Shown piece after piece: positions 39,001-51,000 of a stretch of DNA of 64,000 nucleotides (its first letter is position 1; the number at the start of each line of letters is the position of its first letter). Below the pieces are notes generated by a model. It searched no databases and had not been told where the DNA came from. It saw nothing but the letters and a program-made list of their open reading frames with translations. Source of the stretch: Bufo bufo (Eukaryota > Chordata > Amphibia > Anura > Bufonidae); NCBI RefSeq assembly GCF_905171765.1, contig NC_053389.1:780276772-780340771 (forward strand). The letters are read 5' to 3'. The position numbers and the translations under genes were made by a program.

Positions 39001-42000
39001 GTATACAAAATATGATTATTGTTGAGTTTACCTGCAACACCAAAGGGCCTTCTCAAGCCAAATGTATGTTTCTTGCCATCCTTCATTTCCATGTGTCCTA
39101 CTCGTACAATCTGACACACGAGGCTGATCCGTGGTCGTATTAAATCCAGACTGCTAAGGTCCTGAAGAGGAGAGAGGTCAAAACTACAATGAAAAACAAA
39201 ATGGATCTGGTTCAAGATCAACAAGGAAAGCAGAAAAAGAAGAAAGTAGCAGACATCAAGGAAGACTGTGCTAGAAAATGCTGGACGACAAAGGGTGATA
39301 CTTCATGGGTAGGAAAAGCAAGGGAAGCCAAATGTTGTACTGCACGTCTGATTGAAAATAAGCAAAAGACAGAAAGCTTGTGTTTTATCCAATCTTTTCA
39401 ACCAATAGAGTTAAGAGCATATTTCATACATAGATGAAGAGACATGGAGTAGAAGACATCACCACCAGAACATGATAAACGTAGGGTGGTTGAGGACTGG
39501 TGGATATAAATACCTAGGACGTACCTATTTTTATTCATGATAAGAGGTTCAAAGGGGTTTTATGGAATACAATATTGATCATAGGTCATCAATACCAGAT
39601 CGCTAGGGGTCCAACAATTAGCAGCCCTGAAAGGGCAGCAGCAATTGGACAAGTGCTGAGGCTTCCTCACAGCATACCAAGCACAGCGCTGTACATCGTA
39701 TAGTGGTTGTGCTTGTTATTGCAGCCCAGGCCCATTCACTTGAATGGTACTGAGCTGCACATAGGCTATGCTGCAGCTTCCTGCTCCAGGAGGCGCAGAA
39801 GACTGCAGATTGTATTTTTCATGTCATGAATACATTTACTATATTTCTGTATGGTACCCACAGGCCATATTCTTAGCCACCACTAGATGAGGCTGGAGTC
39901 AGAAGAGGGCAGAAAATTCGAGAGTCAGTTTGAGTCCAGCCTAGCAAGGGCTAAGAGAAGAAGCACATGTATGTATCAGACAGGCCAGCCCATCCTGGAC
40001 CTGGTACCAGCCAGGATAGAGCCAAAACATTTCCAAAAAGTGGACCAGAAGCAAGAGAGGTGTAGAGACAGATCTGTAGAGATAACCAGTCTTAAAAAAG
40101 ATTCTACAGCACCTATGTTCAGGAGAAGCCTCAGGTGCCTGAGCACACCAAAGCATAGTTTGGCTGCTGTGGAAAATCTCCACATCCCAAGGTGGATATC
40201 GTGGAAATGTAATGTAAGTACTGCAACCTGTTCAACAAATGGAGGAGAAGTGTTTGCCTGTAGTGAGGGAGAACTGCCCTTTGGTTGCATCACCTAAAGT
40301 GAGGTATTACACCCCAAATGGATGCTAAAGCATGAGTCAGTTAGCAAAGTGCAGAGTAAGAAAGACTGCTTCCGCTTTAAGGAGACATTTTATGGCTTAT
40401 GATTACCTGCGCAGCCATGAGAACGGTAACATCTGTGCACCCCGCCTCGCACTGTAAAACCATCAACATCAAGGACACCTTGAACGCCATCAGGCAAGAA
40501 GATCCCAAGAACCAGTGTGTGCTCCGAAGGGAAGAACCGGTGTGCCCTTCAAGTCTCTGCACACCAGTCCAGGGAGCTTCAGAACCGTGAGTAAAACTAC
40601 TACTACTACAACTATCCACCCACCGACACTCACGCATGCTCCGTAGCCTGGTTTCTGCAATGTGACCAATGGATGTGATCTCAACTTCAAACAACTTCAA
40701 ACCCCAATAGTTGGACGCCAACGTATCTGATATTGATGACAACTCCAGTTAAACCCCTTTAGATTAGAGAAGCATGAGAAGAAACTTGACTTAAATGACA
40801 GGTATAGAGGCCATACCGCCGCCGACTGACAATATAACAACTGATTGACGGTGTCAATTAAAGAGTCTTTATATGAGACAATGAATGTTCACCTCCCCTA
40901 AGGTATGCATATTGTCAGTAACATATGGAGAATCGAGCTGACAGCTGATCAGTGGATCCATGATTGGCCGAGCGAATGTTCCTATGAATCTGAATCTTAC
41001 TGATCATTGGCCCATGCAAAAGGGAAGTCTACCGTGATGATGATGATTAGCTTTGTTAGAAAGAAACTGTAAAGTACTAGATCACGTCTGATTTAAATTT
41101 TTTACATCAATTATGGCACAACCCCTTTAAGCCTTATGCACAAAACTGCTGTTTTGGCCCATATCCGATCCGTACTTTTTTGCGGATTGCAAGCAGACCC
41201 ATTAATTCCGTCATTTTGCAAATTATAGAACATGTCATATTTTTGTCCATTCTTGCTAATTCTAGTAGAAAAATAGGGCATGCACACAGTCGGTATCCAT
41301 ACTTTGCAGATACGCGGTTTGTGGACCGCAAAATGGATATAGTAGTTTACATGAGGCCTTAAAGGGAACCTGTCATCAACTTTATGCTGCCCATACTAAC
41401 GGCAGAATAAAGTAGAGACAGGCGAGTTGATTTCAGCAGTGTGTCATTTAAAAGTCAAAAGTAAGTGGTTGCCGAGAACCAAAATTACAATCATTGCAGA
41501 CTGGTCCTAAAAAGAGTCAGGGCCACCTTAGAAGAGTCCTGGTTATTCATGACTTCCTGCTCTCCTGCCCACCTGCTGATGACTGACAGTCTTCTCCCTA
41601 GTTTTCTCCCTTTCTCTCTAGGAGAGAACTGCCAATCATCAGCAGATGGGCGGGAGAGCAGGAGATTATGAATAACCAGGACTCTTCTCAGGTAGATTTG
41701 ACTCTTTCCAAGGCCTGGGCTGCAATGATTATGATGCTGGTTCTCGGCAACCACTTACTTTTAGCTCATGAGTGGCACACCGCTGAGATCAGCATTTCTG
41801 TCACTACTTTATGCTGTCCTCAGTGAGGTCAGCATAAAGTTGATGACAGGTTCCCTTTAACGGCAGCCATAAGTGCAAAAGGGGATCCTCATAAATGAAG
41901 TGTCTGGGTTAAGAAAGGAAAATTGAGTGATACCTCAGATTTTGTTATTCGGTTCAAGATTGATCTTAAAGTGGTATTCCCATTTTAGGAATACTCACCT

Positions 42001-45000
42001 GTATTCAGAACCGGGGGCCCCAACTCCCAAACTGCCTGGTGATATGACTGATGGCCACCTCATCCAGGCAGAGAATGAATGGAGGTGGGATACCCTTTAA
42101 GTAGCAATAGATGTCAATGAAATATAATAGGCAGACATACTATATGCGATGAACAATAGAAAACCATACAGTGTCTGGAAAAAGTATTCACACCCCTTGA
42201 ACTTTTCCACATGTTTTCACATTACATCCACAAACCTAAATGTATTTTATTGGGACTTTATGTGGTAGACCAACACAAAGTAGCAAGTATGTGTGAAGGG
42301 AAAATAAAATGCTACATGGTTTTCAAAATTTTTAATAAATAAAATCTGAAAAGTGTGTTGTGTATTTGTATTCAGCCCCCTGTACTCTGATATCCCTAAA
42401 TAAAATCCGGTGTAACCAATTGCCTTCAGAAGTCACCTAATTATTAAATAAATAGAGTCCACCTGTGTATAATTTCTTCTCAGTATAACTACAGTTGTTC
42501 TGTAAAGGCCTCAGAGGTTTTTTTTAGAGAACATTAGTGATCAAACAGCATCATGAAAACCAAGGAACACACAATACAGGTCAGGGATAAAGTTGTGGAG
42601 AAGTTTAAAGCAGGGTTATGTTATAAAAAAAATATGCCAAGCTCTGAACATCTCATGGAGCACTGTTTAATCCATCATCTGAGTATGGAACAACTGCAAA
42701 CCTAGCAAGACATGGCTGCCCACCTAATCTGACAGCGCAGGTAAGGGGAGCACTAATTAGAGAAGCAGCCAAGAGGCCCATGGTCACTCTGGAGGAGCTG
42801 CAGAGATCCACAGCTCAGGTGGGAGAATCTGTCCACAGGACAACTATTAGTCGTGTACTCCACAAATCTGGCCTTTGTGGAAGAGTGGCTAGAAGAAAGC
42901 CATTTTTGAAAGCTAGCCATAAGAAGTCCCGTTTGCAGTTTGCAACAAGCCATGTAGGGGGCAGAAAACATAGGGAAGAAGGTGCTCTGGTCAGATGAGA
43001 CCAAAATTAAACTTTTTGGCCTAAACGCAAAACGTTATGTGTGGCAGAAAACTAACACTGCACATCACCCTGAACACACCATCTCCACCATGAAACATGA
43101 TGGTGGCAGCATCATTCTGTGGGGATGCTTTTCTTCAGCAATGATAGGGAAACTGGTCAGAGCTGATGGGAAGATGGATGGAGCTAAATACAGGGCAATC
43201 CTGGAGGAAAACCTGCAGAGGTTCACCTTCCAGCAGGATAGACCCTAAACATAAAGCCAGAGCTACAATGGAATGGTTTAGATCAAAGCATATTCATGTG
43301 TTAGAACGTCACAGTCACAGTCCAGACCTAAATCCCAATTAGAATCTGTGGCAAGACTTGAAAATTGCTGTTCACAGACGTTCTCCATCCAATCTGACGG
43401 AGCTTGGGCTATTTTACAAGGAAAAATGGGCAAAAATGTTATCCTCTAGATGTGCAAAGCTGGTAGAGAAATGCCCCAAAAGACTTGCAGCTGTGATTGC
43501 AATGAAAGTATTGACTCAGGGGGGCTGAATACAAATGCACACCACACTTTCCAGATTTTTATTTATTGAAAATTATGAAAACCACGTATCATTTTCTTTT
43601 TAAAGTCACACTTACTTTGTGTTGGCATATCACATAAAATCCCAATAAAATACAGTAAGTTTAGTTTGTGGATGTAACATGAAAAAACGTGGAAACGTTC
43701 AAGGAGTTTTGCAAGGCACTGTATGTAATAAACAATAGGGAGACATACAGTATGTACTACAATGAAAATACAATAAAATACACAGACGATGATTGTATTT
43801 CAACTGAGGAAGGATCAAAAATAATTAAGGAAGAGGTAGGGCAATACTCACTGTGAACACTGCCTGCAGGTTGTTTAATTTCTCGATTTCTTTTGGCATA
43901 CCAGAACTACTCCAGCGTACCAGGTAATTCTCACTGCAGGTAGAGAAATTGAGCATAGATTTTGCAGTAACGCTTCTTATTGTGATTGGATATGACATAA
44001 GTTAACACGGCCTTACCTAATTAAGTGGGAACTATCTGGGTCATAAAGACACATCAGCAGTTCTGCATCCTCCCCCATGTTACATACAAAGTTCTTGAGG
44101 TTGACATACAGGCTGTACGTGTGAGCTAGATGGAGCATAGCAGGACTTCGGCAATCCAGAGTTTGCAGCTGGGACTGAGAGGGAAAAGCAATAACAAAAA
44201 GAAACCTAATTACTACACGGTATTAAATCACACATTCTGTGCCATTTGTACTGCTCTCCTACCCTTTTATCTATGAACAGGATACAGTGGAATTGCAGTC
44301 CGGTCATAGTCATCTTTACCAGTCTGCTAGCTCACATTTTACTTACTGTACCCCTATTACATTGCAGAGATTGCTTTCTTCAATCAATGCCAATGCTGCT
44401 GTGATCACATGACTTTACTATTTAACCAATTCTCACTAAGGACACAACGAGATCCAGCATTTTCTTGTTTGGGTAAGATATTCAAGTTACATAGTTGTAT
44501 CTATATCTCACCATCTATCTGGTGCTCTACATCCATCTTTCTTTCTCTAAGCAGGGAGAGAGTAAAGGACTGCATAAATTTAAGGCTTTTCTGTGCCCTA
44601 TATAGAACTGAACAGGGTGTGTAGCCTGCAAGTAAGCTAATACCAGCACAGAGCACTCATTTTGTAATTCTAGATTATAAATTTGAAGTTTCACACTAAG
44701 GTGCATGTCCTAAGTGTTGTTCAAGCTTTATGAAACCTGTCATTTAGTATATCCAGTCTTGAAGAATGAGAGCGATGGTGAACTACTGAATTTTCATGAC
44801 TATTTGATATCGGCAAATACGAGTTACAGTACTTTAAAGGAACACTCTAATCAAAATAGTCTGTGTTATGCTTAGTGCCGGATCTGAGGGCCAGGACATG
44901 GCACAGGTAATTAAACACCAGAGATACTCCAATCATGTCCCTCCTGATAGGGTCACATTAGAGGATATAGTCTGTTATCACATGTTGCGCAATTAGAATT

Positions 45001-48000
45001 TTACAGAATTATATCAGAATACAGTCATCCATAGCATTCTGTACCTTCTCTTCCTGTATCCTCTCATCAATCCTCCTAGAAGCAGTCTCATGGGAACGGA
45101 AGAGGGTAATCACACTGGTCTCATCGGGATCGAGGATATTTCCATTTTCATCTCTGACCACAAGATCCAGACCAAGGAGCCTATCAGAAATACCAAGATA
45201 GAAAGCTCACTTTTAAAAGGGAATGTACAGATCTGCAACTATATTTGATTGCCCTAATGCATCCATAATAACAATGAAGCAATGTTGCAAATTGTCTTGA
45301 TTAAAAAAACAACTGTTTTATAACATTATCTTGTCTCCTAGGACTTTTTTTTTCTTCCCAAAAACACTCTAGGGGTAGAGAGAGGAAGAGAGACTAGTAT
45401 GCTACTCTGGATTTCTAGGCAAATATATGCGTTGTCTGGGGCAGATCGGGGCACCAACCTTATTCATAAACAAAATGACACATTGGGGGAGATTTATCAA
45501 GACCTGTGCTTTCTGCACTGATCTTGATCTCCGCTGTGCTGCCAGAGGATGCACCTAATTTATGATGAGACGTATACACCTCCTCATAAATTAGGCGCAT
45601 TCTCCTACAGTCCGTGCGCCTAAACAGAAATATATGACAGCTCAGAGCTGCTATAGAAAATAGCTAAGCCAGCCTGACATCTGCATCTAGATTTTTCAAG
45701 ACAAAGCAGATAGAAAATCCGATTCTATCTGAGAGGCCTTGCAGGGACCTCTGGGTGGGTACTATTTCTATTATGGAGACCAGTTAAGATACGCGATATA
45801 GGGTACACAACGCTCTTCTTGCTTTCTAGGAAAATATATGCAAATTAGCATTTCTAACAGCTAGCATCAGATATTTTTTTTCCTTTTTGTCAGAAATCCT
45901 AATTTGAATATTTTACCAAAAACCCAAATATATGCAAATTTGCATTACCAGTAGAAAGAGGGAGGTGCTCATGCCGCTCTACAGAGCACTAGTGAGACCT
46001 CATTTGGAGTATTGTGCGCAGTACTGGAGACCATATCTCCAGAAGGATATTAATACTTTGGAGAGAGTTCAGAGAAGAGCTACTAAACTAGTACATGGAT
46101 TGCAGGATAAAACTTACCAGGAAAGATTAAAGGACCTTAACATGTATAGCTTGGAAGAAAGACGAGACAGAGGGGATATGAGAGAAACTTTTAAATATAT
46201 AAAGGGAATCAACAAGGTAAAAGAGGAGAGAATATTTAAAAGAAGAAAAACTGCTACAAGAGGACATAGTTTTAAATTAGAGGGGCAAAGGTTTAAAAGT
46301 AATATCAGGAAGTATTACTTTACTGAGAGAGTAGTGGATGCATGGAATAGCCTTCCTGCAGAAGTGGTAGCTGCAAATACAGTGGAGGAGTTTAAGCATG
46401 CATGGGATAGGCATAAGGCCATCCTTCATATAAGATAGGACCAGGGGCTATCCATAGTATTCAGTATATTGGGCAGACTAGATGGGCCAAATGGTTCTTA
46501 TCTGCCGACACATTCTATGTTTCTATGTTTCTAAGTGGTCTCCAAAATAGGAATAGAACCCAGACAGAGGATTCCCAAGGCCTCTCAGCTAGAAAAGCCA
46601 ATTTTGTCTATTTTTCTTTGATAAAAGGCTTTTGTTTTGGAAGAGTTAATATCTTAGTTATGCTAGGAAGGCTGTTTAAAGGGAACCTGTCATCAGGATT
46701 GACATATAGAGCTGATTAAATATTCTTACTGTGCCTCTTACACTCATTTCTTAACTGTCTTTGTCTATGCTCAACATCTTTGAAAATATCTCTGACCTAA
46801 TGGCCAGGTACATCATGGAGTTATTGGGGTGTTGTCCTGCCTGAGGGGAGCCACAAGTCATCTCCCCGCTCTCACGCCCCCCTTTGCCTCTCCCACACAG
46901 CCCCTTTGTTTCCTGATGTCAGCTCCAGCTAAGTGAAATCTCATGCTGGCACAGAAGACTTCCATACACTGCCACGATATGTCCATGGGCAGTGAGCGTA
47001 GGTGTATGCACCGTGGCTTCAAGAGCTCACTGCACATGCCTGTATAGTCTTTTGGTACCTAGTCATGGTATCAGAGACATTTTTAAAGTAGTTTTTTCAC
47101 ATGAATACAATACTTTTGAGCACAGACAAAGACAGTTTAGGAATGATTGGAGTATGCCCAGTGAAAATATTTAATCAGCTTTATATGTCGATCCTGATTA
47201 CAGGTTACATAGTTAATACGGTTGAAAAAAAAACATAAGTCCATCAAGTTCAACCAAGGGATAGGTGGGGACATGAGTCCCAGAAGGAAGTGAGACTCAG
47301 ATTTCTACACATTTTTATAAGCATATAATGTCATTTACTTTTAAGAATGAATCTAAACCCTTTTATAACAGTCCATTGTTCCTGCTGTGACCACGTCCTG
47401 AGGAAGTCTATTCCACAGATCCACAGTTCTTACAGTAAAGAAGCTTTAATGCTTCTTGAGACTGAACTATTTCTTCTCCAGTCGGAGGCAGTGCCCCCTT
47501 GTCTTTTGAGGACATTTTACATGGAACAGTTTTTCACCGTATTTTTTGCATGGCCCATTTATATATTTGTATAGGTTAATCATGTCCCCCCTTAGACGTC
47601 TCTTCTCAAGACTAAATAAATGTAATTCTTTTAATCTTTCTTCATAACTAAGACCCTCCATTCCCCTTATCAGTTTAGTTGCTCTTCTCTGTACTTTTTC
47701 CAGCTGCAGTGCGTCCTTTTTATGGACTGGTGCCCAGAACTGGACTGCATATTCCAGATGAGACCGCACCAGCGCTTTGTAAAGTGGTAATATCACATCC
47801 CTGCCCCGCGAGTCCAAGCCTCGTTTAATGCATGACAATATCCTGGTGGCCTTAGAAGCAGCTGATTGACATTGTATGCTGTAATTTAATCTACCATCTA
47901 CAACATGGGTGTCAAACATGCGGCCCGCGGTGAATATCTTTGCGGCCCGGCAGTCTAGTATCTCTGAACATGAGCGCTGCTATCGGCGCGCTCATGTTCT

Positions 48001-51000
48001 CTCAGCAGCACGGGGAGAAGGAAGCTGTCCTCCCTCCCCCCTGTGCTGCTGCCGCTGCCACCAATGAGAAGAGAGGGGGGGAGGAGGGGCGGGCGCACTG
48101 CGCCACCAATGAGGAGAGAGGGGCGGAGGAGGGGCGGGCGCACTGAGCCACCAATGATAGGACTATTCCCATTTCCCACACAGAGCGGCACCCAGCGATG
48201 TCTCAGCACTCACCATTAGTCCTGGGCGCCGCTCCGTTCGCCCGCAGTGCCCCATTACTGTCTCCTCTCCTGCTCCACATGCTGCTGATTACTATCGGAG
48301 CGATGGGAGGAGACATCAGCTTCACTAGTGGGCGTTCCTTCTCCCTGCGCTGCGATTGGACAGCGCTACAGCCAGGAAGAAGGAACGCCCACTAGTGAAG
48401 CTGATGTCTCCTCCCATCGCTCCGATAGTAATCAGCACCATGTGGAGCAGGAGAGGAGACAGTAATGGAGCACTGCCGGCGAACGGAGCGGCGAACAGAA
48501 CTAATGGTGAGTGCTGAGACATCGCTGGGCGCCGCTCTGTGTGGCCTGATAGTAAGAGTCAGTCTTTAACACAATACAGGAGGCGGGTGCCGGCAGCAGA
48601 ATCGCATTGCCGGCACCCTGCCGCTGACAGGTAGCTGCGATCAGAGGCAGTTAACCCCTTAGGTGCCGCACCTGAGGGGTTAACTGCTGATCTGCCAGTA
48701 CCAGCCTCCTGTATAAAGGGGAAATTTATCATTGGTGGTGCAGTGTGCCCCCCTCAACCCCCCATCCCATTAAAATCATTGGTGGCACAGTGCGCCAGCC
48801 CCTCTCAACCCCCCCAGTATTAAAATCATTGGTGGCAGTGGCCACAGGGACCTCTCCCCTCCCCCTCATTGGTGGTGCAGTGGCAGCTTCTGATCGGAGC
48901 CCCAGCTGTGTAAGCCTGGGGCTCAATCAGTTACCATGGCAGCCAGGACGCTACAGAAGCCCTGGTTGCCATGGTAACATCCCTGATGCTGTGTGCACAA
49001 GGCACAGAGCAGCAGGGACAGTGTGAAGTCCTATTCACCCTAATAGAGCTGAATAGGACAAGGGATGAAAGATCCCAGGTTCTCGCCCCTAAGGCTACTT
49101 TCACACTTGCGTTCAGAGCGGATCCGTCTGAGACGGATCCGCTCATATAATGCAGACGGTGGATCCGTTCAGAACGGATCCGTCTGCATTATATTGTAAA
49201 CAAAATTATTTTTTTTTGATGCGGCCCACATAAACTAAAATTTTTTGTTTTTTGGCCCATGTTAGCCTTTGAGTTTGACATGCTTGATCTACAAGAACAC
49301 CCAAATCCTTCTCTATAAAACATTTATCCACATTGAACCTCATTTGCTAAGTTGATGCCCAATCAGTGTTCAAGTCAGCTTGTAGTTTATGGACATCTTC
49401 CATAGACTGTACAGTTCTACACAGCTTAGTGTCATCTGCAAAAATAGAAATGGCGCTATTAATCCCATCCTCGATATCATTAATAAATAAATTAAATAAT
49501 AGAGGGCCCAGCACTGAACCTCGGGGTCACCACTTATAACCCGGGACCATTCTGAATAGGAATCATTGACCACAACTCTCTGGACACGGTCCTTCAGCCA
49601 GTTTTCAGTCCAATTACAAACTATAGGTTCCAAGCCTATACGTCTATATAATTACCTGTGGAGGACCTGGATCCTTTTTTGAATATGGGCACCAAATTTG
49701 CCTTGCGCCAATCACTTGACACTGTACCAGTACCTAGAGAATCTTTACAAATTATAAACAGGGGCACAGCAATGACTGAACTGAGCTCTCTTGGGTGTAA
49801 TCCATCTGGACCTGAGCTCTCTTGGGTGTAATCCATCTGGACCTGGAGACTTGTTCACATTTACCTTATTTAACTTGTCTTGGACCATATCTACAGTTAG
49901 CCAATTGAGTATATTACTGGATGTACTAACAGCCCCAGCACCACAGATATCAGCTCCCTTCTCTTCTTTTGTATATACAGAGCTAAAAAACCCATTTATT
50001 AACTCTACCTTTTCCTTATCTGCAGTGACTACCCACCCATTATATGATTGAGCAATGATTGGAAAGCTACGCTGTAGTTGTGAAACATTCTGCTTTTTTT
50101 TTTAATCGTTTCAGAAAGAAAGCCGAATTGCACATGTTTTTCACATGTGGATCTCTCAGTTTGCCTGAAATGAATTGCAAAATATTTGGGTTTGTTAGAA
50201 TCCACTTTTTCCTGGAAAATGTAGTATCAATTCCATATTGAACTGATTTGCTCATCTGTAGTATGTATTTTTTCCATACCTCCTTGTGCTTCATAGATTG
50301 ATTTACCCCTATTTTTATTCACTAAGTTTTTAGTGGTAGCCTCAAACTGTTCAATCAGCAATTTTTCATAAAAAAATGTTCCCCTAGTGGTAGCCTCAAA
50401 CTTCTCAATCAGTGCTTTTTCATAGTAAGATTTGTGGCTGTGCTTACATCCCCACATAATGCTTCTATGGAAAAGAGAATGGATATAAGCTAGTCTACGC
50501 AAAAAGTAATGGAAACTGAGGGTCTCATACCGGGAGCCCAGCTCTTTTTAGGTAACTACCATTTAACAGAGCTGAGCAAAGAAAATTTGCTCGGCTGTAT
50601 GAGAGGCCTTGGTTAGGGTACTATTTCTTCTTATGGAGGTCGCCAAGTATGCATGAGGAGTAACGTAAACCAGTCATCACTCCTCTGGGTTTCTGGGAAA
50701 AATATATGAAAATTAGCAAATCTTACATCTGCTGGCATCAGCTAGGTGTTGCCTGGCCTACATACTCCCCACATGTAATAAGCATACCGGGAGCTCTCTG
50801 TAATGAGAAAAAGTACCCCCTAGACAACACATATATATTTCCCAGTAACCTATAGTAGCATGCTACACACTCTCGCTCTCTCTCCCAAAACAAATTAAAA
50901 AAAATTCAGGTTCATTAGAATCCAAACTTTTTGAGAAATTCAGGACAAATTTCAAACTGGTGGAATTGATTCACTCAAGCTTAATGCAGATGTTTCTCCA

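Larger units (their letters stand above)
47206..50060 (-). mobile_element. L2/CR1-like LINE (minus strand), interrupted and internally deleted
   Basis: The 3' end at the left reads TTGAACTTGATGGACTTATG on the minus strand. Polymerase parts in order: [13 protein letters not shown] near 49,830-49,790, [11 protein letters not shown] near 49,700-49,670, [19 protein letters not shown] near 49,600-49,545, and, beyond the hAT insertion, [20 protein letters not shown] and [12 protein letters not shown] near 47,790-47,660. The central palm region is deleted near 49,640, and a 29-base phrase is duplicated at 49,781-49,838. Confidence 0.85.

Noticed and set aside
39887..40297. 136-codon frame in a DOCK5 intron
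   Set aside because: No homology recognised and a stop-rich context on either side; treated as chance.
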